Both the position numbers and the translations under genes were made by a program. Positions 13,679 through 24,648 of a stretch of DNA of 34,713 nt are shown here, piece after piece (position 1 is the stretch's first letter; every line of letters begins with the position of its first letter). Where the stretch lies: contig PFGT01000089.1 of NCBI GenBank assembly GCA_002782005.1, positions 2,054-36,766 on the forward strand. Direction: 5' to 3'. Under the pieces are notes generated by a model. That model was not told where the DNA came from, made no database searches, and saw only the letters and a program-made list of their open reading frames with translations. The DNA is from Hydrogenophilales bacterium CG12_big_fil_rev_8_21_14_0_65_61_21. Its GTDB lineage: Bacteria > Pseudomonadota > Gammaproteobacteria > Burkholderiales > Thiobacillaceae.

Positions 13679-15024
13679 TGCGTTTGTCCATCCAAGCCCG
13701 GTTGATGAGTTTGTCTCTATTGTCCGTCCTGATCGTGGTCATGGCGAGTGGTTGGCTAGCCTTCCGGGAGGCCGGGCACGAAGTGGACGAACTGATCGAT
13801 GGCCAACTGGTCCAGTACGCCCGGATCATGTTGGCGCTGGCCCACTCGGGCGACGAAGACCGCAATGTGGAACTTCCCCTCTTCAAGGGCAGCCGCTCCG
13901 CCAAGCGCATGCTTTTCCAGATATGGGAGTATGACCGCGAGGGCGACAAGTTGTTGCTGCACTCACCTGGTATGGCCGAATCCTGGCCTGCCGGTGTGGC
14001 CAGGACCGGCTATTCCAATTTGCGTCTAGGCGATTCGACCTGGCGCTGCCTGGCGGCGGCCGACGAAGAGAACAAGCACTACGTCCTGGCGGCGCTGGAT
14101 ATGCATGTCCGGGACGAATTGAGCCGAGATATTGCTTTGGTCAATTTAAAACCCTATCTGTATAGCATCCCCGTCCTGGCCCTCTTGTTGGCGTGGGGCA
14201 TCCACCGCAGTCTGGCGCCCTTGCGCAAGCTGGATGCCGATCTGGCCGTGCGTTCACCGGAGCGGTTGGACCCGCTGGCAGATGCCGAATTGCCGCATGA
14301 ACTCAACCCATTGGTGGCCACCATGAACCGGCTGTTCAGCCGTGTGGCCCGCACCCTGGACAACGAGCGCCGCTTTACCAGCGACGCGGCGCATGAACTG
14401 CGCACCCCGCTGGCCGCATTGCGGGTGCAGTTGCAGGTCGCCCAACGAGTCCAGGACGAAGGCGAAAAACAGGCCGCCGTGGCCAAGGCAGTGCGCGGCG
14501 CCGAACGCATGACCCATCTGGTAGGCCAGTTATTGGCGCTGGCCAGGATCGACGGTGCGGGCGAATCGGCCAAGCATCTGGAATTCGATCTGTCCGCGTT
14601 GCTGGAAGATGCCGTTCGGGAAATGACGCCGATAATTGCCGAAAAAGGCCGCCATCTGGAACACCAGATCGAGCCCGATCTGGTCGTCGTGGGCAACCCC
14701 GACCTGCTCGGCGTACTGATTCGCAACCTGCTCGATAACGGGCTCCGCTACAGCGCCGACGATGGCCGGATCAGCGTGCGACTGACCCGGGAGGCAGGCA
14801 AAGCGTTGCTACGGGTGGCTGACGATGGACCGGGCGTGGCGCCGGCGGATAGAGAAAAGTTAGGCACTCGATTCCAGCGTTTCGCACCGCAGTCGATAGA
14901 GGGAGTCGGTCTGGGCCTGTCCATCGTTCGACGCATCGCCGAACTACACGGCGCCCGGCTTGATTTTGGCCCAGGACTGGATGGCAAGGGGCTGGGCGTT
15001 ACGCTGCAATTTTCAGTCAGGTAG
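13678..15024 (+). CDS. QseC-like sensor histidine kinase
   Basis: 448 residues. There are two membrane helices (about 10-30 and 160-178) enclosing a periplasmic sensor domain of about 130 residues. A HAMP-like linker is followed by the HisKA domain with FTSDAAHELRTPLAAL, in which H239 is the phospho-acceptor. The HATPase_c domain has an N box near NLLDNGLRYS and G boxes DDGPGVAP and GVGLGLSIV. It autophosphorylates and passes phosphate to the regulator at 13019. The ATG at 13678 shares bases with the regulator stop (TGATG). The sensor domain resembles QseC/PmrB-type kinases, but the ligand is unknown. Confidence 0.92.
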   Translation: MRLSIQARLMSLSLLSVLIVVMASGWLAFREAGHEVDELIDGQLVQYARIMLALAHSGDEDRNVELPLFKGSRSAKRMLFQIWEYDREGDKLLLHSPGMAESWPAGVARTGYSNLRLGDSTWRCLAAADEENKHYVLAALDMHVRDELSRDIALVNLKPYLYSIPVLALLLAWGIHRSLAPLRKLDADLAVRSPERLDPLADAELPHELNPLVATMNRLFSRVARTLDNERRFTSDAAHELRTPLAALRVQLQVAQRVQDEGEKQAAVAKAVRGAERMTHLVGQLLALARIDGAGESAKHLEFDLSALLEDAVREMTPIIAEKGRHLEHQIEPDLVVVGNPDLLGVLIRNLLDNGLRYSADDGRISVRLTREAGKALLRVADDGPGVAPADREKLGTRFQRFAPQSIEGVGLGLSIVRRIAELHGARLDFGPGLDGKGLGVTLQFSVR

Positions 15025-15086
15025 GCGGGAGTGGGTCGCTATGGTGACACCAGACGGCGGCGCTGGACTTCCCGAGCAGGATGGGA

Positions 15087-15986
15087 TCAAAGCATCCGGC
15101 GCAGGCTGTGGCTGACGGCCAGGAAGGCGCCGATCAGACCGAGCAAGGCCGAGAGGCCAAGCAGGATGGCGCCCTCGGCTGGGCCAAGGCCATGCAGATC
15201 GATGCGACCGTTCCAGGCCAGGGCCAGCCGAGCCAGACTGCCCTCCAGGACATAGATGCCGCCGCTGGTGAGCAGCCAGCCGAGCAGGCCGCCGAGCAGG
15301 CCCTGCAAGACGCCGAAATAGAGGAATGGTCGGCGGATGAAGCGGTTGGTGGCGCCGATCAGCCGCGAGACTTCGATCTCTTCCCGCGCGGCGTAGATTT
15401 GCAGGCGGATGGTATTGCCGGTGATGGCCGCCAGGGCCAGGCCCAGCAAGCCGGCCAGCAGCCAGACCAGGTCGCGGCCGAAATCGAGCAGGGCGGCCAG
15501 GCGGCGGACCCAATCGCTGTCCATGAGCAGATGATCGATGCCGGGCAAGGTATTCAGTTGCTCGGCCAGCCGTTCCATGGCCTTCGCATCACTATCTTTC
15601 GCGGTGACGATGATGACGTCGGGCAGCGGGTTTTCGTCCAATCCGGCGGTCAGGTTCGAAAGCCCGGCATCCTGGAGGTGTTTGAGACCCTCGTCGCGGG
15701 AGACGAAGCGCGCCTTGGCAACATCGGTCAGGCTTGCGATCCGTTGGGTGAGACGACGTCCTTGGTCCTGGCTCAGGTCGGCCTTCAGAAACAGGCTGAT
15801 TTCCGGTTTTGGCGACAGTTTGCCGGCCAGTCGTCCGGCGTTATCCAGTGCAACATACGACCCTGCTGGCAGGCTCAGGGCGATGCCGATGACCAGGATG
15901 CTGAACAGTGAGGCGATGGGCGCATCGGCCATGCGTTTTACCGCCAGGCCAAGGCTGTGTCGGTTGTTTTCGAGCCAGGCCTTCAT
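15087..15986 (-). CDS. ftsX: Cell division ABC transporter permease FtsX
   Basis: FtsX is the membrane partner of FtsE. The complex senses ATP hydrolysis inside the cell and activates septal peptidoglycan hydrolases through a periplasmic loop. The 299-residue protein has a cytoplasmic N-terminus and four membrane helices (about 25-45, 170-195, 225-245, 265-290). A large periplasmic domain lies between helices 1 and 2, with the SLFLKADLS and FVSRDEGL segments typical of FtsX. The IEVSRLIGATNRFIRRPF motif after helix 2 is a family hallmark. The start overlaps the ftsE stop by 4 bases. Confidence 0.94.
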   Translation of the reverse strand: MKAWLENNRHSLGLAVKRMADAPIASLFSILVIGIALSLPAGSYVALDNAGRLAGKLSPKPEISLFLKADLSQDQGRRLTQRIASLTDVAKARFVSRDEGLKHLQDAGLSNLTAGLDENPLPDVIIVTAKDSDAKAMERLAEQLNTLPGIDHLLMDSDWVRRLAALLDFGRDLVWLLAGLLGLALAAITGNTIRLQIYAAREEIEVSRLIGATNRFIRRPFLYFGVLQGLLGGLLGWLLTSGGIYVLEGSLARLALAWNGRIDLHGLGPAEGAILLGLSALLGLIGAFLAVSHSLRRML

Positions 15987-16636
15987 GGCGCGACCCTGCC
16001 GTTGGCCAAGGCGATGGTCCGGCCGCCATAGCGCCGGATCATGTCCTGATTGTGGCTGGCCAGGATGACCGTGACGCCGACCTGGTTGAATGCCTTGAAC
16101 ATGTCCATGAGATCGCGTGCGTAGTCCTCGTCAAGGTTGGCGGTGGGTTCGTCGGCCAGCAAGAGAGGCGGTCGGCTGACAATGGCGCGGGCTATGCACA
16201 ACCGTTGTTGTTCGCCGCCCGACAGGGTGATCGGCCGCGCCCGTTCCTTGTTGAGCAGGCCGACCTTGTCGAGCGCGGCGCGCACCCGTTTGCCGGCATC
16301 GTGGCCGGTCATGCCCTGTATGTGCAGTGGCAGCAGCACGTTGTCATAGACCGAGCGGTCGTAGAGCAGCTTGTGATCCTGGAAGATCAAGCCGATGTTG
16401 CGCCGGAAGTAAGGCAGCGCGGAGCGGCGGATGCGGCTCAGATTCTGGCCGCTGACCGTAATTATGCCGCTGGTCGGCCGTTCGATGGCGGCGATCAGTT
16501 TCAATAGGGTGCTTTTGCCGGCGCCGGAGTGGCCGGTCAGGAAGACCATCTCGCCGCGGGTGATGGTCAGGTTGACCCCAGACAGGGCTTCATGGCCGCC
16601 GGGGTAGCGTTTAACGACGTCGGAGAACTCGATCAT
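15983..16636 (-). CDS. ftsE: Cell division ATP-binding protein FtsE
   Basis: A 217-residue ABC ATPase with Walker A GHSGAGKST (about 36-44), signature LSGGEQQR (about 135-142), Walker B LLLADEP (about 157-163) and the switch His in ASHN. It powers FtsX at the division site. The start is ATG at 16636 (MIEFSDVVKRYPGG), the canonical FtsE N-terminus; an upstream in-frame extension to 16717 runs into ftsY and is rejected. It lies 7 bases downstream of the ftsY stop in the classical ftsY-ftsE-ftsX order. Confidence 0.95.
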   Translation of the reverse strand: MIEFSDVVKRYPGGHEALSGVNLTITRGEMVFLTGHSGAGKSTLLKLIAAIERPTSGIITVSGQNLSRIRRSALPYFRRNIGLIFQDHKLLYDRSVYDNVLLPLHIQGMTGHDAGKRVRAALDKVGLLNKERARPITLSGGEQQRLCIARAIVSRPPLLLADEPTANLDEDYARDLMDMFKAFNQVGVTVILASHNQDMIRRYGGRTIALANGRVAP

Positions 16637-16643
16637 CCTGCGA

Positions 16644-17648
16644 TCATGTCTCGCCGAACAGGGCATCAACGAACTCGCCGGCCTGGAACGGTTGCAGGTC
16701 GTCCAGCCCCTCGCCAATACCGATGAAGCGCACTGGGATGGGTTGGCGCTTGGCCAGGGCGGCGATGGTCCCGCCCTTGGCAGTGCCGTCCAGCTTGGTC
16801 AGGACCAGGCCGCTGACCTGGACCGCGTCGTTGAATGCCTTGACCTGGGCCAGCAGGTTCTGGCCGGTATTGGCGTCGAGCACCAGCAGGACCTCGTGGG
16901 GCGCGGTCGGGTCGGCCTTCTGGATCACCCGGCGCACCTTCGTGATCTCTGCCATCAGGTTGAGCTGGGTAGGCAAGCGGCCGGCGGTGTCGGCCAAGAC
17001 GATGTCGATGGCCTGCGCCTTGGCCGACTGGATGGCGTCGAAGATGACCGCCGCCGGGTCGTTGCCCTGGCCGCCGACCACCTCGACCTGGTTGCGTTCG
17101 CCCCAGACCGCGAGTTGTTCGCGGGCCGCCGCCCGGAAGGTGTCACCAGCGGCCAGCAGCACGCTCTTGCCCTCAGCCTGGAAACGCTTGGCCAGCTTGC
17201 CGATGGTGGTCGTCTTGCCGGCGCCGTTGACCCCGGCCAGCATGATTACGAAGGGTTTGGCCGTAGTGGTATCGAGGGGCTGTTCCAGCGGTGCCAACAA
17301 ATCGGTCATGATCGCTTTTAACGCGCTCTTGAGTTGCGAGCCATCCGCGAGTTTGTCGCGTTTTACTCGGGTGCGCAGTTCGGTCAGCAGGTAGTCCGTG
17401 GCCTCCACGCCGACATCGGCGGCCAGCAGTATGGTCTCCAGTTCTTCATACAAGGCATCGTCGATCAGTGCGTGGCGACTGAATAAATCGCCGACTGGCG
17501 TGGTCAGGACGGTGCGGGTTTTGCTCAGCCCGGACTTGAGCCGTTGCCCCCAGGATCGTTTGGCGGACGGCTCGAAATCGGACACGGCCGTCTGAGGCGT
17601 TTCGGAAACGGCCGGTGTTTTGCTGGATTTGAAGAAACCAAAGGCCAT
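16644..17648 (-). CDS. ftsY: Signal recognition particle receptor FtsY
   Basis: FtsY is the GTPase receptor that docks SRP-ribosome complexes at the inner membrane. The 334-residue protein has a short acidic/variable A region (about 1-35), an N domain (about 35-115) and a G domain with G1 GVNGAGKTTTIG (about 138), DTFRAAAREQL, G3 DTAGRLPT and G4 TKLDGTAKGG. The ending FVDALFGE is typical. The A domain is much shorter than in E. coli, as is common in betaproteobacteria. It is the first gene of ftsYEX, divergent from the M16 pair with 70 bases between. Confidence 0.95.
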   Translation of the reverse strand: MAFGFFKSSKTPAVSETPQTAVSDFEPSAKRSWGQRLKSGLSKTRTVLTTPVGDLFSRHALIDDALYEELETILLAADVGVEATDYLLTELRTRVKRDKLADGSQLKSALKAIMTDLLAPLEQPLDTTTAKPFVIMLAGVNGAGKTTTIGKLAKRFQAEGKSVLLAAGDTFRAAAREQLAVWGERNQVEVVGGQGNDPAAVIFDAIQSAKAQAIDIVLADTAGRLPTQLNLMAEITKVRRVIQKADPTAPHEVLLVLDANTGQNLLAQVKAFNDAVQVSGLVLTKLDGTAKGGTIAALAKRQPIPVRFIGIGEGLDDLQPFQAGEFVDALFGET

Positions 17649-17718
17649 GGGTTGTAGTCTAGGAGGTGCGTTGTTTATCGATAAATTTTATCATGCGGAT
17701 ATCTCACGAAAGGCGCGT
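17649..17718. promoter_or_regulatory. Divergent promoter region ftsY / M16 operon with 12-bp palindrome
   Basis: The 70-base intergenic region contains the perfect palindrome TTTATCGATAAA at 17674-17685 within an AT-rich core. Both promoters must lie here or inside the genes. aaagg at 17709-17713 is the ribosome-binding site for the M16 gene at 17719. No regulator can be named. Confidence 0.35.
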
Positions 17719-19098
17719 ATGAAAACGAAACACGTTTTGTTGGCTGGCTTTGCGGTGCTTTGTCTGGCTGCGGGACCAGTCAGGGCCGAGACCGTGGAGC
17801 GGACCCTGGCCAATGGCATGAAGGTGATCGTCAAGACCGACCGACGAGCGCCAGTCGTGGTCAGCCAGGTCTGGTACAAGGCTGGTAGCATGGACGAGAA
17901 CGTCGGCGCGACCGGCGCCGCACACGCCTTGGAGCATATGATGTTCAAGGGCACCAGGAAGGTGCCGGGGGCCGAGTTCTCCAGGCTGATCGCGGCGGCC
18001 GGCGGGCGGGAAAATGCCTTCACCGCGCGTGACCACACGGCCTATTTCCAGACCTTGCCGGCGGCCCGCCTGGACTTGGCCATGAAGTTGGAGTCGGACC
18101 GCATGGCCAACCTGACCCTGGCGCCGGCCGACTTCGCCAAGGAAATCCAGGTCGTCATGGAAGAGCGTCGTATGCGCACCGACGACAGTCCGCAGGCCAG
18201 TCTGTACGAGGCGCTTATGGCCACGGCCTATCAGTCGCATCCCTACCGCAATCCGGTAATTGGCTGGATGAACGACCTGAAGAACATGACGACAGCGGAT
18301 ATTCGCCGACAATACCAGGATAGCTATGCGGCCAACAACGCCACCCTGGTAGTGGTCGGCGATGTCGATCCGGGCCGGGTGTTGGCCCTGGCTAAGCGCT
18401 ATTTCGGGCCCATTCCGGCACGCGCGTTATCGGTGCGCAAGGCATTGGCCGAGCCGGAGCAACTCGGCATCCGGCGGGTCGAGGTCAAGGCCCCTGCCAA
18501 GCTGCCGGAGGTCGTCCTGGCCTGGAAGGCGCCACGCCTGAACGACGCCGCCAAGGATAGCGATCCCTATGCGCTGGAGGTGCTGTCTGGCATTCTCGAC
18601 GGCAATGACTCGGCCCGCCTATCCAAGTCGCTGGTCAAAGACCGACAGTTGGCAGTCGCCGTGGGCACAGATTACGACCCGATTTCGCGCGGTCCGGGTC
18701 TGTTCATGGTCGAGGCGACGCCGGCCGAGGGTAAATCGGTGGCCGAAGTTGAGGCGGCGCTCAAGGACCAGATCAAACGCATTCAGGATCAGGGCGTGGA
18801 CCTGGCCGAACTCGACCGGGTTAAGGCCCAGGTGCTGGCCGGACAGGTGTTTCAGCGCGATTCGTTGTTCTATCAGGCCATGCTGATCGGCCAATGGCAA
18901 ACGGCCGGTCTGAGCTGGCAAGACCTGGATGCCCACCTTGGTAAGCTCAAGGCAGTGACGGCGGCCCAGGTCCAGGACGTGGCGAAAAAATACTTTGTCG
19001 ACGACCACCTCACGGTCGGGATGCTGGATCCACAACCTCTGCCTAAAGGCGAACAGATCGCCCGGCCTTACTCGTTCGGAGGCGGCAATGTTCGCTAA
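17719..19098 (+). CDS. M16 family zinc metallopeptidase, catalytic subunit
   Basis: 459 residues with a Sec signal peptide (about 1-23, ending VRA-ET), so it is periplasmic. The inverted zinc motif HxxEH is present as HALEH (H69, E72, H73), with the distal Glu ligand at E148/E149 (VVMEERRMR). This is the active half of a pitrilysin-like clamshell peptidase (M16B; relatives are the mitochondrial processing peptidase beta and bacterial PqqL-like proteins). An M16 C-terminal domain follows (about 210-390). ATG at 17719, 5 bases after AAAGG; an upstream in-frame extension is rejected because the signal peptide starts here. It overlaps the next, inactive-type M16 gene by 11 bases, suggesting a heterodimer. 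The substrate is unknown. Confidence 0.9.
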   Translation: MKTKHVLLAGFAVLCLAAGPVRAETVERTLANGMKVIVKTDRRAPVVVSQVWYKAGSMDENVGATGAAHALEHMMFKGTRKVPGAEFSRLIAAAGGRENAFTARDHTAYFQTLPAARLDLAMKLESDRMANLTLAPADFAKEIQVVMEERRMRTDDSPQASLYEALMATAYQSHPYRNPVIGWMNDLKNMTTADIRRQYQDSYAANNATLVVVGDVDPGRVLALAKRYFGPIPARALSVRKALAEPEQLGIRRVEVKAPAKLPEVVLAWKAPRLNDAAKDSDPYALEVLSGILDGNDSARLSKSLVKDRQLAVAVGTDYDPISRGPGLFMVEATPAEGKSVAEVEAALKDQIKRIQDQGVDLAELDRVKAQVLAGQVFQRDSLFYQAMLIGQWQTAGLSWQDLDAHLGKLKAVTAAQVQDVAKKYFVDDHLTVGMLDPQPLPKGEQIARPYSFGGGNVR

Positions 19099-20390
19099 TC
19101 GCCTTATTTTGGTTTGTCTCGCGTTCCTTGTCGCAGCCGATGCCTGGGCCGGTCTCGATATCCAGCGCTGGACCACGGCGCGGGGTGTGCGGGTCTATTT
19201 TGTCGAGAATCACGACCTGCCGATGCTCGATGTCAATATCGGTTTCGCCGCCGGCAGTGCCTATGACACGCCAGAGAAGGCTGGGCTGGGCGGCCTCACC
19301 CAGAGCATGATGAGCCTGGGCGCTGGAGACTGGAACGAGCAGCAGGTGGCTGAGCGACTGGCCGATGTAGGTGCCCGGATGGGCGGCTATTTCGAGCAGG
19401 ATCGGGCTGGCTTTACCTTGCGCACCTTGAGCAGCGCCAAGGAACGCGATCAGGCGTTGACGGTGCTTGCGGCGATGCTGACCAAACCGGCCTTCCCCGA
19501 GGCGGTGCTGGAGCGGGAAAAGGCGCGGGCCATCGCCGGCTTGAAAGAATCAGCCACCAAACCTGAATACCTGGCCGACCGAGCCTTCACTGCGGCGATC
19601 TACCCGAACCATCCGTATGGTTTGCCTGGTGACGGCTCGACCGACACAGTGGCCAAACTGACCCGCGCCGACCTGGTCGCTTTCCATGGCCGTTATTACC
19701 GTGCCGCTGACGCGGCGCTGGCCATCATGGGCGACATCGACCGGGCCGGGGCGGAGCGGCTGGCCGCCCAACTGACCGCTGAGCTGCCCCAGGGCGAGGC
19801 GCCGCCACCGGTGGCCAAGGTGGCCGACCTGAGCGCCGGCAACGAACAGGTAATTACCCACCCTGCCAGCCAGAGTCATCTGCTCATCGGCCAGCCGGGC
19901 ATGAGCCGGGACGACCCGGACTATTTTCCGTTACTGGTGGGTAACTACATACTGGGTGGCGGCGGGTTCGATTCCCGCCTGACTAAGGAGGTGCGGCAGA
20001 AGCGCGGGCTGTCCTACAGCGTATACAGTTATTTCATGCCGGCGTGGCAACGCGGGCCGTTCCAGTTGGGTCTGCAAACCCGGCGTGAGGCCACAGACGA
20101 GGCGCTCAAGGTGGTTCGGGATACCATGAAGCGCTACCTGGCCGAGGGGCCGACCGAGGTCGAACTAAAACAGGCCAAGGCCAATCTGGTCGGCGGTTTT
20201 CCGCTGCGTCTGGACAGCAACCGCAAGATACTCGACCACCTGGCCATGATGGACTTCTACCGGTTGCCGTCAGACTGGCTCGATGCCTATCCAAAGCGGG
20301 TGGCAGCAGTCACGCGCGCGGACGTGATGAGGGCCATGCGCGCCCGGCTCCAGCCGGACCGTATGGTTACCGTGATTGTGGGCGGTCAGC

Positions 20391-20413
<23 letters not shown>
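19088..20413 (+). CDS. M16 family peptidase-like protein, non-catalytic partner
   Basis: 441 residues with a signal peptide (about 1-21, ending DAWA). It is homologous in fold to the preceding protein, but the HxxEH site is replaced (GLGGLTQSMM at the matching position), so it cannot bind catalytic zinc in the usual way. It keeps the C-terminal substrate-binding hallmark near residue 297 (GGGFDSRLTKEVRQKRGLSY), the R/Y motif of the alpha-type subunit. The paired active and inactive M16 genes parallel MPP beta/alpha. ATG at 19088 inside the end of the previous gene indicates coupling. The rsmD frame begins within its last codons. Confidence 0.88.
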
Positions 20414-21709
<1,296 letters not shown>

Positions 21710-21727
21710 GCCTTTTTCCCGCCTTGC

Positions 21728-21755
21728 CGCTGGCGGCCGGGTCAGGCCGCCAGCG
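21728..21755. terminator. 11-bp hairpin between convergent ferredoxin and dynamin-like genes
   Basis: cgctggcggcc (21728-21738) and ggccgccagcg (21745-21755) form a perfect 11-bp GC-rich stem with a 6-base loop. The right arm includes the last codons of the minus-strand gene. There is no T-run on either side, so it may act as a transcript-end stabiliser or a Rho-assisted, bidirectional stop rather than a canonical intrinsic terminator. Confidence 0.45.
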
Positions 21756-23700
21756 ATTGCTGGGTAGTCGCCTGACTGTTGAGCAAGTCATGGATGTAGA
21801 CGGTGGCCTGGTCCAGTTCAGCCAGTTGCCGTTTGGCCTCGACCTGCATTCCGATCAATTCGTTGATTCGGTCGTCCAGTGTGTCGGCCGCCTTGTGGAT
21901 GCGTTTCACGCTCTCCAGTCGGCGACGCAACTGCATCTGGTGTTCCCGGACTTGGCTTTCCATGGGCGACATGACTGCGCGCAGCCAGGTCTCGGCCTCG
22001 CGGTTGGCGATTTCGAACACATGGATGACGCGGCTGGCCACGGTCTCGAAAAAGCGGCTGGTGAGTAGGTATTGCTCGGTCGTCAGCAAGGTGAACAGGT
22101 TATTGATCTGCTGATCGTAAGCCCCCTTCAGACGTTTCAGTTCCTTACTGTAGCGCAGCATGGAGAAGGGCGGCACGGTAAAGCGGGCCATGCCGTGTTC
22201 GGCGCTGAGTTTGCGATACATGGCCTCCATCATGCGGTTGATTTCCTCGACCTGGCCGATGGCCTGGTCCATGTTTCCGTCGATGTCGGCAAAGAATTTG
22301 TTCATGGCCTCGCGGATGCCTTTGGTAAACCGGCTTTGCACCATGGAGGCGCGCACCCGGTCGATCTCGGCCTTCATGGCGTCGGTGCCAATCAACTGGA
22401 ACAGCTTGACGCTTTGCTGGGAAAACACGCTGCGTAAGGCCTGGAAATTTTGCAGGCCACGCTCAAAGGCATCCTTGTCCTGAGCGATCTTGACCATGAT
22501 GTGTTCTACTACGTCTTCGTTCTTGCCTTGTAGCCCGCGTAGTTCGCCGAGTTGCTCGACGATGTTGTCATGTCGGCTTTGCAGCAAGGCACGACTGGAG
22601 CCCAGTAGGTCGGTCAGTTCCGCCTCGGTCTGGTCGCGCACCAGTTCCTGTTTCGAGGCAATCAGTTCCTCGCTGAGCGCTTTTTCCAGATTACCCAGAC
22701 GGCTGCGGCGGAGCAGCGCCTCGTCACCCTGTATTTTGGCCAGCAGACCCTTCTGGGCCGAGACCGGGAAGATGTTGCGCGGCTCGATGCCGAGCAGATT
22801 GGCGCTATCTTTGACCTGCTTGTCGATCTCAGCGTCGATCTGGGCATCGGTCTTGAGCTCGTCCCACAACCCATCGATCTTGTTGAGCGCCACCAGGCGG
22901 CCTTTCTGGCTGCCGCGCAGATTGATGTGCTCGCGCCAAACCTGGATGTCGGACTTGGTCACGCCGGCGTCCGCCGCCAGCACGAATAGCACTGCGTGGG
23001 CATTAGGCAACAGGCTGAAGGTCAGTTCGGGTTCGACGCCGATGGCGTTCAGGCCCGGCGTGTCATATACCACCAGACCCTTCTCCAGGAGCGGATGGGG
23101 GAAGTTGATGATGGCGTGGCGCCAGGCCGGGATCGATACGCTGCCATCTTCGTTGAGCGGCGCCGAGATTTCCGGCAATCCAGGGTCGTACAGGCCGAAG
23201 CGGGCGGCGTCGTCGACGCCGACCGATTTGACGCGGCAGACCTCCTGCATGGCGGTGCGCACACTATCCGGGTCGGTGATGTCCATGGTTACCCGATGCC
23301 ATTCTTCCGGGTAGTTACGGTATTCGGAGACGGTGGCGCTGGTGGCGCGGGTGTCGATCGGCAGGAGCTCCACTTGGGGCGGCTTGGCCGGGTCGTAGAG
23401 GAGTTCCGTCGGACACATGGTGGTGCGGCCGGCGGTGGATGGCAGCAGCCGTTGTTTCAGGTCAGACAGGAAGATGGCGTTGATCAACTCGGATTTGCCG
23501 CGCGAGAACTCGGCGATGAAGGCGACATGCAGCTTGTCCTCGGCTAAACGGTCCAATAGCTGTTGCAGTCGCAGGTCGCGCTGTGAGTCGTTCAGGTCTT
23601 CGTGGTTCAGCCACTGCCGATAGTCCGCGATCTGGTCGGACAGGTTGGACCGCCATTGACTATAGCTTTCGAAATCCGAGGCAAGCGACGGGCTGCTCAT
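21742..23700 (-). CDS. Dynamin-like GTPase
   Basis: 652 residues. The N-terminal GTPase domain carries G1 AEFSRGKS (63-70), switch I Thr in TAGRTTMCPTEL, G3 DTPGLN (about 215) and G4 NKID (about 275). The rest (about 330-640) is almost entirely helical and Gln/Glu/Arg-rich, as in the stalk and tip of bacterial dynamin-like proteins. It has no obvious membrane-spanning helix; membrane contact would be by an amphipathic tip. Such proteins remodel or repair membranes; some act against phage or envelope stress. No partner dynamin gene lies next to it. The exact subfamily is not recognised. It sits between the ferredoxin gene (convergent) and mutM (co-directional, 61 bases apart). Confidence 0.82.
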   Translation of the reverse strand: MSSPSLASDFESYSQWRSNLSDQIADYRQWLNHEDLNDSQRDLRLQQLLDRLAEDKLHVAFIAEFSRGKSELINAIFLSDLKQRLLPSTAGRTTMCPTELLYDPAKPPQVELLPIDTRATSATVSEYRNYPEEWHRVTMDITDPDSVRTAMQEVCRVKSVGVDDAARFGLYDPGLPEISAPLNEDGSVSIPAWRHAIINFPHPLLEKGLVVYDTPGLNAIGVEPELTFSLLPNAHAVLFVLAADAGVTKSDIQVWREHINLRGSQKGRLVALNKIDGLWDELKTDAQIDAEIDKQVKDSANLLGIEPRNIFPVSAQKGLLAKIQGDEALLRRSRLGNLEKALSEELIASKQELVRDQTEAELTDLLGSSRALLQSRHDNIVEQLGELRGLQGKNEDVVEHIMVKIAQDKDAFERGLQNFQALRSVFSQQSVKLFQLIGTDAMKAEIDRVRASMVQSRFTKGIREAMNKFFADIDGNMDQAIGQVEEINRMMEAMYRKLSAEHGMARFTVPPFSMLRYSKELKRLKGAYDQQINNLFTLLTTEQYLLTSRFFETVASRVIHVFEIANREAETWLRAVMSPMESQVREHQMQLRRRLESVKRIHKAADTLDDRINELIGMQVEAKRQLAELDQATVYIHDLLNSQATTQQSLAA

Positions 23701-23761
23701 AGGGTAACTCCTGAATTTTTCTGAAATCTAGCATAAAACGCTTTTGCCAGAACGGTTTGCA

Positions 23762-24577
23762 TCATTTTTTCTGGCATCTCGGGCAGAAATAAGTGGCGCG
23801 ATTGCCTAGTCTGGCCAGCCGTATAGCGCCGCCGCAGACCCGGCAGGGTTGCTCGGCCCGGCCATAGACATAATAGGTTTGCTGGAAATAGCCGGGTTTG
23901 CCATGACTGTCGACAAAGTCGCGTAGCGTGCTGCCGCCGGCCTCTATGGCCCGTTCCAGGGTGTCCCGAACGGCGTTTGCCAGACACTGGCAGCGGCGCC
24001 GGCTAAGTCTTTCGGCATTGACCAATGGATGGATTCCGGCATGAAACAAGGCCTCGTTGGCATAGATGTTGCCGACGCCGACGACCTGGTGGCTATCCAT
24101 TAACCAGCTTTTGATGGCGCTGCGTCGGCCCCGGCTGGCGGTGTACAGCCAGTCGCCGCTGAAGCCAGGCTCCAGCGGCTCGATGCCCAGACGCACCAAT
24201 AAGGGATCGGCTTCGGGATGGTCGCTCAAAAGCACGGCGCCGAAGCGGCGCGGATCGTGATAGCGCAATACCGTGCCGTTATCCAGGATCATGTCTACAT
24301 GGTCGTGGCGGGCCGGTTGCACGGTGGCCGCGACCAGCCGCAAACTACCGGACATGCCCAGGTGGACGATCAAATTACCCGCGTCCAGGCGCAGGATCAG
24401 ATATTTTCCCCGTCGTTCCAGTCGCTCGATGCGGCGGCCCGCGAGCCGCGCATCCAGGTCGGATGGAACCGGCCAGCGCAGGCGTGGATCGCGGACGATG
24501 GCGCCGCTGAAGCGTTGGCCCAGCAGGTGGGGGATGAGCCCCCGGCGGACGGTTTCGACTTCAGGTAATTCAGGCAT
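23762..24577 (-). CDS. mutM: Formamidopyrimidine-DNA glycosylase (Fpg/MutM)
   Basis: A 271-residue base-excision repair enzyme that removes 8-oxoguanine and FapyG and cleaves the AP site. The N-terminus PELPEVETV supplies the catalytic Pro2 and Glu3. RRGKYL holds the conserved Lys and HLGMSGSLR is the family loop. VGVGNIYANEALF is the H2TH region. The C-terminal zinc finger is CRVCGGAIRL...CPRCQ with four Cys. Length and all key residues are normal. It is divergent from the TPR lipoprotein, a common betaproteobacterial arrangement. Confidence 0.96.
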   Translation of the reverse strand: MPELPEVETVRRGLIPHLLGQRFSGAIVRDPRLRWPVPSDLDARLAGRRIERLERRGKYLILRLDAGNLIVHLGMSGSLRLVAATVQPARHDHVDMILDNGTVLRYHDPRRFGAVLLSDHPEADPLLVRLGIEPLEPGFSGDWLYTASRGRRSAIKSWLMDSHQVVGVGNIYANEALFHAGIHPLVNAERLSRRRCQCLANAVRDTLERAIEAGGSTLRDFVDSHGKPGYFQQTYYVYGRAEQPCRVCGGAIRLARLGNRATYFCPRCQKK

Positions 24578-24648
24578 GGCGTCAATAGCTGCTTCTCAGG
24601 GGCCGGGGGCTTCTGCATAATGCACGAATCATTCCCGCCTTACATCTC

